In this document: in pieces, positions 1 to 7,414 of the stretch
How the letters are laid out: each line of letters begins with the position of its first letter
How positions within the stretch are numbered: the first letter of the stretch is position 1
NCBI RefSeq assembly: GCF_012927405.1
Contig: NZ_JABBGM010000017.1
Span: 1-49,726, forward strand
Origin: Novosphingobium olei
Lineage (GTDB): Bacteria > Pseudomonadota > Alphaproteobacteria > Sphingomonadales > Sphingomonadaceae
Reading direction: 5' to 3'
DNA: 49,726 nt
Made by a program: the position numbers and the translations under genes
The notes under the pieces: model-generated
Databases searched by the model: none
What the model was told of the DNA's origin: nothing
What the model saw: the letters and a program-made list of their open reading frames with translations, nothing else

Positions 1-34
1 CGTAGTCAGATCGAACCCCAATCGCTGCCGCCAT
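1..34 (-). CDS. Transposase N-terminus, IS630-like (truncated by window edge)
   Basis: Only 11 codons are visible (MAAAIGVRSDY), starting with ATG 6-7 nt after AGGAGG. The short peptide fits the start of IS630/Tc1-mariner-like bacterial transposases. The catalytic DDE residues would lie outside the window and cannot be checked. Confidence 0.4.
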   Translation of the reverse strand, partial: MAAAIGVRSDY

Positions 35-122
35 CGCAAGCCTCCTTGTGCTTGCAACGTCGAATCAGATTTTCATCCGCTTAGGAATCCCCGGCGTGAG
101 TCAGACTCAGCGCGCCTTGGTA
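1..122 (-). mobile_element. Terminus of a probable IS630-family element (partial)
   Basis: The left edge appears to be the 5' end of an insertion sequence that continues off the window. On the minus strand there is a good Shine-Dalgarno (AGGAGG), then an ATG at 34 opening the reading frame MAAAIGVRSDY, which resembles the N-terminus of IS630-family transposases as I remember them. The outer end falls near 121-124, where TA dinucleotides (the IS630 target) sit at the point the E2-like reading frame loses family similarity. A perfect dyad TGAGTC-T-GACTCA lies about 20 bp inside this end. The other terminus and most of the transposase are outside the window, so the family call is an inference. 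Confidence 0.5.
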
Positions 123-243
123 TAAGGTCAATGCCCTCGAGCAGAAAGTACGCGCCCCCCTGGCCGTCCTCGGTCGTCTCGACCCGCGCATCGGGGAAAG
201 CGCGTTCGAGTTCGGCGATCGCGCTGGCGACTTCGGTCTTCAT
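73..243 (-). pseudogene. E2-like (ubiquitin-conjugating fold) gene, truncated by IS insertion
   Basis: This 56-codon frame starts with ATG 9 nt after the stop of the ubiquitin-like gene, behind GAGAGG, so the two would be cotranscribed. Residues 1-40 (…AFPDARVE…DGQGGAYFLLEGIDL) match the N-terminal signature I associate with prokaryotic E2/UBC proteins of multiubiquitin operons. There the text continues into a W-x-GF…YP core with the catalytic cysteine. Here similarity stops at residue 40, at a TATA stretch, and 16 unrelated residues follow before a stop inside the putative IS end. The core and active site are missing, so the product should be inactive. Genes further downstream (E1 or JAB homologues, expected in such operons) would be beyond the IS and the window. 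Confidence 0.6.
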
Positions 244-252
244 GGCAGCCTC

Positions 253-543
253 TCAGCTGTTGTCGTCGGGGGCGATCGCCGTGAAGCGCAGGTGCTTGTG
301 GAGATGCACCGGATCGTCGTCGCCGATGATCTTGCTCGAACCGTTCGGCAGTTCCTGCTGCAGCACGAAGTTTGCCTGGATGTTCACCCCCTGCGCAATC
401 GCCGCCTGCTTGACCTCAAGCCCGCTCGCCTCCTCCTTGGCCATCTCGACCGGATTTCCATTCACCTCGATCTCGACCAGCTTGGAGCTGGGCGGCTTGC
501 CGCGGGCTCCGCCGCCGGCGGCATTCTCGTTTTGCGTGGACAT
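253..543 (-). CDS. Ubiquitin-like (multiubiquitin-domain) protein
   Basis: 96 residues: a disordered N-terminus (about 1-20, MSTQNENAAGGG…) followed by one beta-grasp-like domain (about 21-96). The pattern VEIEVNG, then a helix (KQAAIAQG), then LHKHLRFTAIAPDDNS at the C-terminus matches the bacterial multiubiquitin domain family as I remember it. Such proteins are substrates of dedicated E1/E2 conjugation operons, some of which act in phage defence. There is a single copy of the domain and no terminal diglycine; the end is DDNS, so any processing would have to follow the family's own rules. The start at 543 is chosen over an upstream ATG (663) because AAGGA sits 7 nt upstream and the longer frame runs through the divergent promoter region. 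The E2-like partner just downstream is broken. Confidence 0.65.
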   Translation of the reverse strand: MSTQNENAAGGGARGKPPSSKLVEIEVNGNPVEMAKEEASGLEVKQAAIAQGVNIQANFVLQQELPNGSSKIIGDDDPVHLHKHLRFTAIAPDDNS

Positions 544-640
544 TGCGCATTCCTTTTGGCAATCAGTTGCTAATTGGCAATTACCCATATATGACTTGCT
601 CATATGGAATGCAATTGTTAAATAGCAATTAGAGGACGGA
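544..640. promoter_or_regulatory. Divergent operator/promoter region with three dyads
   Basis: This 97-bp AT-rich gap separates the ubiquitin-like gene (minus) from the XRE regulator (plus). It holds TTGC-N6-GCAA (567-580), CCATAT-N11-ATATGG (585-607) and AATTG-N8-CAATT (613-630), plus a direct repeat TTGGCAAT (556-563 and 574-581). Related half-sites flanking both starts are what one expects if the XRE protein represses both promoters. Confidence 0.5.
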
Positions 641-994
641 ATGTCAGAACCATTTGATTTCAAGTCATTTTATCAGGCTTTGGCGGTAACCGTTGCCGCT
701 CGGGGGATCAGCTGGAAGGCTGTGAGTGAGGAGACCGGGGTTTCCCAGTCCACCCTCTCGCGCATGGCGACCGGCCGCCAGCCCGATGCGGCGAGCCTGA
801 CCGCGATCGCTGCCTGGTCAGGATTGAATCCGGTCGACTTCTATGGCTCGCAGCAGCAGGCCGCCGAGCCGCTGGCCCTGGTCAGCGCCTTGCTGCGCAG
901 CGATCCGCGACTGGATGAGCAGGGTGCTGCCGCGCTCGAGGCGATCATCCAGACTGCTTACGAGCGCTTCCGGCGGGATGCGACCAACAGCTAG
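641..994 (+). CDS. XRE-family helix-turn-helix regulator
   Basis: 117 residues. An HTH spans about residues 14-60, with the recognition segment EETGVSQSTLSRMATGR, typical of Cro/C1-type DNA-binding domains. The C-terminal half is a short helical extension (DPRLDEQGAAALEAII) of a kind seen in XRE regulators of accessory operons. ATG follows AGAGGA by 6 nt. It is divergent from the ubiquitin-like gene across a gap full of dyads, so it probably controls that operon and itself. No peptidase (ImmA/IrrE-like) gene is fused or adjacent. Confidence 0.8.
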   Translation: MSEPFDFKSFYQALAVTVAARGISWKAVSEETGVSQSTLSRMATGRQPDAASLTAIAAWSGLNPVDFYGSQQQAAEPLALVSALLRSDPRLDEQGAAALEAIIQTAYERFRRDATNS

Positions 995-1009
995 GCGCGT
1001 TCAGTCGGC

Positions 1010-1192
1010 CTAGATTGCCCGGCGTACGGGGGCATAGCGCAATTCGGCCGCGAGGTTCTCACGTTCCTGGATTTCAGCTACGATAGCAGGCACGACGGTC
1101 GCGGACATGTCCTCGACGAGGCCCTGAAGCCAGGCCGGATCGACCGCAACTGCACCGTGAGACGCCAGGAATGTAGTCAGCTCGTCGTCCAT
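1010..1192 (-). CDS. Small hypothetical protein (60 aa)
   Basis: A short acidic protein beginning MDDELTTFLASHG and ending in a basic tail (RYAPVRRAI). The start at 1192 is preferred over two upstream in-frame ATGs because TAGGAG lies 8 nt in front of it. It follows the papain-like gene by about 50 bp on the same strand and is likely in the same transcript. The middle (about 20-50) is predicted helical. I do not recognise a family. It could be a small partner or inhibitor of the peptidase-like protein, but nothing in its sequence proves that. Confidence 0.5.
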   Translation of the reverse strand: MDDELTTFLASHGAVAVDPAWLQGLVEDMSATVVPAIVAEIQERENLAAELRYAPVRRAI

Positions 1193-1239
1193 GCCGCGTG
1201 CTCCTATGTCCATTGAAACTAACACTACAAGTTAAAAGT

Positions 1240-2700
1240 TCAAACCAATGGCACGATTGGCCTCAAATTTTGCTCCATGCGACCCAGCGGCGTCCCCGAC
1301 GGGCGCTTGAGATCGACCAAATTTGCCGCGTTCACCGATGCCTCTCGATCGAAGAAGATGGCCGTGTTCTCGTCGTGAACAAGCCACATCGGCGTGGGGT
1401 CGTAGGGACTTGCCGTCGCGTCGAGGAACGCCCGCGCCGCGACCTGCCCCTTATTCCATTGCTCGCACGAAGAATATTCGACGACCCAGATGAATTGCGA
1501 GGTGCGCAAGCGCATGATCGCGCCGACCAGTACGTCGCCCAGTTGCGAAGCCCTTTCCCGGGCAAACCGCCTGAGCGCAGACAGGGTCGTGACGTAGAAC
1601 CGCCGTATCAGGTCGCCGGATGCCGGAAGGTTCATCATCGTGCCAAGCTTCTGGTGAAGCAGGGTGGACTGACGGTCGACCGCGCTCGCGGGATAGTAGA
1701 TCTTGTCGGGAAGCGGGACGATGAAGGCGTCGATGTCACCGAGCTGATAACCGGCCGTCCCCGCCGCATCGATGCAGATGTAGGGCAAGTGATTGTCATC
1801 GACCGCGACGAGCGAGCCGAGCTGGCTCTGCGTGAGCGAACCCGCGGGCGGGGGCACCGCGGCGGCACCTGTCCACGAATGCCCTACTGCGACGATCGCA
1901 TGCGCATGCTTCGACATCGCGACGAAAAGGGGAAAACCGGATTCGAGATAGGCGAGCAGCTGGCCGACAAAGCGCTCATCGCCTCCGGGGAGCTTGTCGC
2001 GCTTCACGATCAGCGGATAGCTCCCGGCCGCCTGGAAGATGCGCTCCGCCTGCAGGACGTTCAGACCGAGCGAAGGGGTCAGACCGCCCGGGTCGAATTG
2101 CTGGGCCAGCTTGGTGATCTCGTGGATCAGCAGCTCGCGGTGCTGGGGAAACCGCTCGCTGTAATGCCGCAGGATCGCCCAGCACGAGACGTGCGCGCAG
2201 ACCGCGATATCGGTGTGCTGCGCCATCGAGGGGAAACCCCAGATTCGCAGCTTGTAGCCGAGCAGGTGGACTGGGTGCTCCGACTGAATCACCATGCCGT
2301 GCGCGCCCTTACGGATGTCGGGCGACAGGATCGAACGGCCGATCGTTGAAACCAGTGTCGGCCGTAGCACGATGTAGCCGTAATAGTGATCTTCCGGCTT
2401 GTCGTCAGGGCACAGCAGGGCGGTCTTGGTCTGATCGAAAACGACCTGACCGTCGAAGAAATGAAGCCGCACGCAGTCGCTGCGATAGACTCGTCCCTTC
2501 TTCGCATAGAAGTTATATAAGGTACTCCGGTAGTCCTTGTCGATATACCCGGTCTCGATCAGCACACCTTTGACGCCAGGCGAGATGGCGTTGCGGAGCG
2601 CGACCGCCACGCTCCTGGGATCAAAGACAGAATCTACAATCCCGGCGATCTTGTCGTAATCGTCCGGAACGCCGATGGTAATCCAGCTATAGCTGCTCAC
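1240..2700 (-). CDS. Papain-like cysteine peptidase-type protein, function unknown
   Basis: 486 residues from a GTG start at 2700, chosen because AAAGG lies 6 nt upstream; an ATG 26 codons earlier gives an Arg/Gly-rich extension and no ribosome site. The middle carries a papain-fold signature: C-A-H-V-S-C-W-A around residues 168-175 (the C173-W pair mimics papain Cys25-Trp26), then H-A-I-V-A-V-G-H near 267-274 (compare HAVAAVGY in papains), then VDDNH near 300. The N-terminal 160 residues and C-terminal 150 residues match no domain I know. There is no signal peptide, so it is probably cytoplasmic. It lies 0.7 kb from the ubiquitin-like operon. A role in processing protein conjugates is possible but unproven. 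Confidence 0.6.
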   Translation of the reverse strand: MSSYSWITIGVPDDYDKIAGIVDSVFDPRSVAVALRNAISPGVKGVLIETGYIDKDYRSTLYNFYAKKGRVYRSDCVRLHFFDGQVVFDQTKTALLCPDDKPEDHYYGYIVLRPTLVSTIGRSILSPDIRKGAHGMVIQSEHPVHLLGYKLRIWGFPSMAQHTDIAVCAHVSCWAILRHYSERFPQHRELLIHEITKLAQQFDPGGLTPSLGLNVLQAERIFQAAGSYPLIVKRDKLPGGDERFVGQLLAYLESGFPLFVAMSKHAHAIVAVGHSWTGAAAVPPPAGSLTQSQLGSLVAVDDNHLPYICIDAAGTAGYQLGDIDAFIVPLPDKIYYPASAVDRQSTLLHQKLGTMMNLPASGDLIRRFYVTTLSALRRFARERASQLGDVLVGAIMRLRTSQFIWVVEYSSCEQWNKGQVAARAFLDATASPYDPTPMWLVHDENTAIFFDREASVNAANLVDLKRPSGTPLGRMEQNLRPIVPLV

Positions 2701-3240
2701 GCCAAACCTTTCCCCTGCCCCGCTCCGCGGGGCGCGCCCCGATATTTGGCTAACACAGCGCAGGTTAACTTCCCGCACAAGTGATATTTTTTCTCACAAC
2801 AAATTACTATTACTCACTGGGCCAATTGATTATCAGCCGTACGGCCCCCGTGCGCCGACTGCAATCACCGAGCCTAAGAATACGACGTATGCGCTGGGGC
2901 CGGATGATGATGTCAGAGCTGGGAAGGCGCTGACGTGTCGGCAGTGCCTGAAAATGCCGGCACACGAACAGATAGCTATTTTGCGGTAATGTCTCATTCT
3001 CGGCGAATGGCGGCCTTGTCAGCGCGTCTGCCGCAATTTCCCTGCCGATCGAAAGGGCGGCCGGCGACCAGAATACGCCGTTCCAATGCAATGCCGGCAA
3101 CGTCGGTGTATGCCAAAAACTGTAATACGCATGTGCTAGAGCATCCGGACAGGCGCGCAGACTCTCTGTGCGTGCGCTTACAGAGGTACATAGGGGACGC
3201 TTGAACTAAACAAGAGTAAAAGGCGCGGATATGGGCGGTT
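2701..3240. other. Gene-free stretch
   Basis: Between the papain-like gene and the MFS gene. The first 110 bp are AT-rich and probably hold the promoter of the papain-like gene. A 96-codon minus-strand frame (2810-3100) has no recognisable content or ribosome site. I see no RNA gene or repeat. Confidence 0.5.
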
Positions 3241-4428
3241 TCAGGTTTTGGATGCAGTCAGCGTCAACGCCAGCAATGCAAAGCCAGCGCCGGCTAGGAA
3301 GGTCGCCGCGGGGCCAACTCCAGACCACAGCAGGCCAGCCAGCGCGCTTGCGACCAGCATAGTCATTCCGGACACCAGGTTGAACAGTCCGAACGCGGTC
3401 CCTCGTAGTGCGGGCGGGGAATGGTCTGCGACCAGCTTGGCCAGCAGGCCTTGGGTAAGCGCCATGTGCGCCCCCCAAAAGGCGATGCCAGCGAAGATCA
3501 CAGCCAAGCTCGAGGCTTGGGCCAGCATCAGGTCTGCCACAATCAGGCACAGCAGGCCCAAGCGAAGCAAAGGGGCAGCTGCCATCCGGTCAGACAGAAT
3601 TCCAGCAGGATAGGCGCCGAGCGAATAAACCACGTTCATCGCCACCAGCACCAGCGGCGCGAATGCGACCGGCAGTCCGCTGGCAGTGGCCCTGAGGATC
3701 AGGAACGCTTCACTGAACCGGGCGAGGGTGAAGACGACCCCGATTGCCGCGACCTTCCAGAAGGCCGCGCTCAATTGGCCTGCGTCGCGGAGTCGCAGGG
3801 TCGGCCGAGATGACGCTGCATCGTGTGTCTTCGGTTCCTTGACCCACACCAGCACGATCAGTGCCGAAATCACTGCCGGAATGACCGCGACCCAGAACAC
3901 CGCGCGCATGTCGTTCTGAAAATAGAACATCAGGCCGATAGCGAGTAGCGGCCCGAGAAAGGCACCTATGGTGTCCATCGACTGGCGCAGGCCGAATGCG
4001 CGACCCAGCATTTCCTGAGGCGTCACATCGGCTACGAGCGCATCGCGCGGCGCGCCGCGCATGCCCTTGCCGATCCGGTCGGCAAACCGCGCACCAAGCA
4101 CCAGACCGGAGCTCTGGGCCACAGCGAACAACGGCTTGGTGAGTGCGGCCATGCCGTAGCCCAGCAGGATTAGCGGCTTGCGCCGGCCGATCCGGTCCGA
4201 GACATAACCCGAGAAGATCTTCGAGATCGAGGCGGTAGCCTCTGCGATGCCGTCGATTACTCCGACCACGACGACACTGGCACCAAGAGTCGTCGTCAGG
4301 AAGATCGGCAGCAGCGCGTGAATGATCTCGGACGACAGGTCCATGAACAGGCTGACAAAGCCCAGCGCCATAACGGTGCGCGGGACAGCCGTTCTCGCGC
4401 CTGATTCTGTTGAACTGGGCTTCCTCAT
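3241..4428 (-). CDS. Major facilitator superfamily (MFS) exporter
   Basis: About 395 residues from the internal ATG at 4428 (MRKPSSTES); an ATG 31 codons earlier adds a polar leader, and neither start has a clear ribosome site. It has twelve hydrophobic segments and the MFS loop 2-3 motif G-Y-V-S-D-R-I-G-R-R-K-P between TM2 and TM3. The segment ADRIGKGMRGAPRDALVAD is characteristic of the NreB-like/YfkL branch as I remember it. These inner-membrane antiporters export small molecules or metal ions. It is divergent from the RND efflux operon, suggesting a shared resistance role; the substrate cannot be read from the sequence. Confidence 0.8.
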   Translation of the reverse strand: MRKPSSTESGARTAVPRTVMALGFVSLFMDLSSEIIHALLPIFLTTTLGASVVVVGVIDGIAEATASISKIFSGYVSDRIGRRKPLILLGYGMAALTKPLFAVAQSSGLVLGARFADRIGKGMRGAPRDALVADVTPQEMLGRAFGLRQSMDTIGAFLGPLLAIGLMFYFQNDMRAVFWVAVIPAVISALIVLVWVKEPKTHDAASSRPTLRLRDAGQLSAAFWKVAAIGVVFTLARFSEAFLILRATASGLPVAFAPLVLVAMNVVYSLGAYPAGILSDRMAAAPLLRLGLLCLIVADLMLAQASSLAVIFAGIAFWGAHMALTQGLLAKLVADHSPPALRGTAFGLFNLVSGMTMLVASALAGLLWSGVGPAATFLAGAGFALLALTLTASKT

Positions 4429-4503
4429 GAATCCAAGACTGCCCGATCGGCGATCCGCTGCAAATGGATTTCCCTTGTCGCGCTTTGCGCCTAAGTAGCT
4501 TTT

Positions 4504-4890
4504 GTGTTCCGCGTGCTTCATCCTCGACGCCGATCAGGCGCCATCGACCGCTTTGGGTCGTGGCTGCTCGTCTTGGCCGCACTGACGCTATTTCTCTACC
4601 AGCCTCTCGACGCAGTCGGACACGTGGCCTCGCAGGCAGTCGAGGCTGGCAACCACAGCCTCGTGGTTCGCGTGGTCGCAGCCTTCGACGTGCTCGACGA
4701 TTCGCTCGATCACGCGCCGGACCGCGATCATACCCCTACCGTGCAGCAACAGGTTATCGTCGGTCTTCCCTGCCTCGCCAAGACCGAACAAGTCCTGTTC
4801 GTCGCCCTGGGCGGGGCGTGGACAGTGCTCGACTTCGTCCTGCCGTCCAATCGCATCCTTTCAGAACTGTTCCGCCCACCTCGTGCCTGA
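4504..4890 (+). CDS. Possible small membrane protein before the efflux operon (doubtful)
   Basis: A 128-codon GTG-start frame on the same strand as the efflux operon and 44 bp before it. It has a hydrophobic N-terminal segment (WLLVLAALTLFLY), a histidine/aspartate-rich middle (DHAPDRDHTP) that could bind metal, and a second hydrophobic stretch near the end. GC3 is high. However, the minus strand at 4588-4791 also encodes a plausible 67-residue Cys/His-containing peptide in opposing register, and neither matches a family I know, so at most one is likely real. Confidence 0.35.
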   Translation: MFRVLHPRRRSGAIDRFGSWLLVLAALTLFLYQPLDAVGHVASQAVEAGNHSLVVRVVAAFDVLDDSLDHAPDRDHTPTVQQQVIVGLPCLAKTEQVLFVALGGAWTVLDFVLPSNRILSELFRPPRA

Positions 4891-4934
4891 ACTGCGCCTT
4901 CACCGGTGTTTGTTCATGACGAGGATTTCGAACA

Positions 4935-6398
4935 ATGGCATTCCCAACTGCGGGACGCAGTGGCTGCGGCGCTGCGCAAACCTGCGTTGATACACCGCGT
5001 TTTTCCAGAATAACTGCGCAGCTCAAGGTGATCGGGGCACTGGCACCGGCTTTCGCGGCATCAGCGTGCGTCAGCTATGCTCCCGCGCCCAAGTCGCTGA
5101 GCGAAACTGCCGCCACGGCTGCGGCGCGGACAGTTTCATGGGCGAGCGCGGCGGCTTCCTGCAAGCAGCTTGCGCCCTCAGCGCCGTGCGATCCGGCTCG
5201 ACCCGACCGCCTGCTGCTGTTTGCGGCATTGCTGGAAAACAATCCGGAAGTCGCGGCCGCGCGTGCGCATCTGCGCAGCGTCGAAGCTGCCGCTACCGCC
5301 GCCCGCACTCCGCCCGGGGCCACCCTCACGCTCTCGACCGAATATGCCAGGGCTTCGTCGGATCCGTCGCCGTGGCTGTTGGGCGCCGGCCTCGACGTTC
5401 CGCTGGATACCGGCGGGCGGAGGGCGGCGCGGCTCGCCACCGCCGATCTCGCTGTCGCATCGGCGCGCTCTGACCTGGCCGAGGCGATCTGGACGGCACG
5501 GATGGGGTTGGTTCGGGCGCTCGACGCCGCCGGGATCGCCGACCGGCAACTCGCTCTGACGGGCGAACTGATCGGGATCCAGGAGCGGCGGATACAGGCG
5601 ATGGAACGCCGCGTCACAGCCGGGGAAGCCTCCCGCGCAGAACTGGAGCGCGTGCGCAGCGATCTTGCCGATGCCCGCCGACATGAGACCACCGCCGGCG
5701 CCGCAAGGCAAGCAGCACTGGTGCAGATCGCCAAGGCTCTCGGCGTCCCGGCAGCGAACTTGCCGCCCGTCGTACTTGCCCCAACGCGGGATGGCGAGGC
5801 GTTGGGTCCGGCAGCGGTGAGCGTTGATACACGCAATCAGGCGCTGCTGGCCCGCGCCGATCTGCTCAAGGCGATGATCGCATATGATCAGGCGGAAGCG
5901 GACTTGCGCGGAGAGATTGCCAAACAATTCCCTGCGCTCAGCATCGGACCGGGGTTCACCTGGGAACGCGGGCTTGTGAAGCTGCCACTCAATGTCGGCC
6001 TGGTCCTGCCCCCGCTTGACCTCAATCGCCGAAATATCCGCGCTGCTGAAGCACGGCGCAGCGAAGCGAGCGCGGCGCTCGATGCTGCCTATGCGGCTGC
6101 CGCCGGCAGCGTTGATGCCGCGCTGGCGGAACGGGATGCTGCGCGGCGCGCACTCGAAGGCCTGCGCAAACTCGACCTTCCCGTCGCGCAGCGCCTCAGC
6201 GCGCAGGCCGACCTCGAGATTGCCGCCGGTGCGATCGACCGGACCGATTGGGCCGCCGCCCGGTCCGGCCTGCTGATCGCCCAGTTCTCCGAACTCGATG
6301 CCATGGCCGCTGTCCTCGTAGCAAATACCGCGCTCGAGGATGCCTTGCGCCGCCCGCTGAGCGGCCCCGAAACCCTGATCGAAGGAATTGCACGATGA
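4935..6398 (+). CDS. TolC-family outer-membrane factor of RND efflux system (CzcC-like)
   Basis: Up to 487 residues. The first ~45 residues hold a hydrophobic stretch ending in A-A-S-A-C, a lipobox-like site, so it is probably an outer-membrane lipoprotein; the true start may be downstream of 4935. The rest has the two-fold helical organisation of TolC/CzcC proteins: an Ala/Arg/Glu-rich coiled-coil hairpin around 180-270, beta segment FPALSIGPGFTWERG, then a second hairpin. It forms the outer-membrane channel of the tripartite pump. Its stop overlaps the adaptor start (ATGA at 6395-6398), indicating translational coupling. Confidence 0.8.
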   Translation: MAFPTAGRSGCGAAQTCVDTPRFSRITAQLKVIGALAPAFAASACVSYAPAPKSLSETAATAAARTVSWASAAASCKQLAPSAPCDPARPDRLLLFAALLENNPEVAAARAHLRSVEAAATAARTPPGATLTLSTEYARASSDPSPWLLGAGLDVPLDTGGRRAARLATADLAVASARSDLAEAIWTARMGLVRALDAAGIADRQLALTGELIGIQERRIQAMERRVTAGEASRAELERVRSDLADARRHETTAGAARQAALVQIAKALGVPAANLPPVVLAPTRDGEALGPAAVSVDTRNQALLARADLLKAMIAYDQAEADLRGEIAKQFPALSIGPGFTWERGLVKLPLNVGLVLPPLDLNRRNIRAAEARRSEASAALDAAYAAAAGSVDAALAERDAARRALEGLRKLDLPVAQRLSAQADLEIAAGAIDRTDWAAARSGLLIAQFSELDAMAAVLVANTALEDALRRPLSGPETLIEGIAR

Positions 6399-7411
6399 AG
6401 CACTGGCAGGGACCCGCTTGGGCCGCAGGCGGTGCGGGCGTTCTCGCTGCGGCGCTCTATGCCGCCGGAATGCTCGGGTCTGGACCAGCGCCCGACTCCG
6501 AGTCTCAATCGCAAGGGTCAGCTCAGCCCGTCAGCGAGAGCGTCGGGACCGTGACGATCGACGCGGATACGCAGCAGCGCCTTGGCATCGTGGTAGCGCC
6601 CGTGGCCACGGGCACCGACGGCCCCAGGCTGGACGGCTTTGCCAAAGGGCTCGACGCGGGACCACTGGCAGCGATCATCGCCGAGGTGGACACAGCTCAG
6701 GCCGCCGCCAATGCGTCTGCGGCCGAGGCCCGGCGTCTCGAAAGTCTGTACCGACAAGATGTCAGCGCATCTCGGCGGTCGGTCGAGGCCGCACGATCGC
6801 AGGCGGCAGCCGACGCGGCGCGGATCCGCCTGGCGCAGCAACGGATCGGGATCGAATTCGGTCCAGGGCTGCTGCGTCTGGGCCTTGCGGCAGTGCGCCA
6901 ACTTACTACCGAGATCGCCAGCGGACGGGCCGCACTGATCCGTATCGATATTCCCGGGACCAGTCTTGCGCCGGGCAGCGTGGTCAGTCTCGGAACAGGT
7001 TCGGCTCTAGCGGTCGTCCGGGTCCTCGGCCCCGCCGCAACCGCCGATGCCCGCCTCCAAAGTGCGGGCGTCCTCGCGATCCTGCGTGGTCCGATGGCGC
7101 ATCAATCGCTCGCCGGCCGGATCATGCCGGCAAGCGTTGCCACCGGCACGGGTGATGCCGGCCTGATCGTGCCGCGCGACGCCATTGTACGCTTCCAGGG
7201 GCAGATGTGGGTCTATCGCCAGAGCGGTAAGGGCTTTGTCAGGGTCGTCCTTACCGACCCGGTAAGCGTCGCCGATGGGTGGCTGATTCCTGTCGGTTCA
7301 GGCCAGGCCCGCCTCAAGTCAGGCGATCGGATTGCGGTGCGGGGAGGCACAGGCCTGCTTGCCATGGATTTGGGCGGTACGGGCCAGAACCAGGCGGCTG
7401 AGGAGGAATAA
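6395..7411 (+). CDS. Periplasmic adaptor (membrane fusion) subunit, CzcB-like
   Basis: 338 residues, ATG overlapping the preceding stop by 4 nt. An N-terminal signal anchor (AAGGAGVLAAALYAAGMLGSG) is followed by the MFP pattern: TVTIDADTQQRLGIVVAPV near residue 50, a short alpha-hairpin (about 85-150), and a beta-barrel/membrane-proximal domain with GLIVPRDAIVRFQGQMWVY near 255-275. It is shorter than typical CzcB proteins and lacks the N-terminal His-rich metal-binding extension seen in some. It links the inner-membrane pump to the outer-membrane factor. Four bases separate its stop from the pump ATG. Confidence 0.85.
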   Translation: MKHWQGPAWAAGGAGVLAAALYAAGMLGSGPAPDSESQSQGSAQPVSESVGTVTIDADTQQRLGIVVAPVATGTDGPRLDGFAKGLDAGPLAAIIAEVDTAQAAANASAAEARRLESLYRQDVSASRRSVEAARSQAAADAARIRLAQQRIGIEFGPGLLRLGLAAVRQLTTEIASGRAALIRIDIPGTSLAPGSVVSLGTGSALAVVRVLGPAATADARLQSAGVLAILRGPMAHQSLAGRIMPASVATGTGDAGLIVPRDAIVRFQGQMWVYRQSGKGFVRVVLTDPVSVADGWLIPVGSGQARLKSGDRIAVRGGTGLLAMDLGGTGQNQAAEEE

Positions 7412-7414
7412 GCC

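Noticed and set aside
1198..2349. 383-codon plus-strand frame over the papain-like gene
   Set aside because: It is the antisense of a gene with an active-site signature; it is Arg-rich with no family content and no ribosome site.
2810..3100. 96-codon minus-strand frame before the papain-like gene
   Set aside because: No ribosome site, no known pattern, and mixed codon use.
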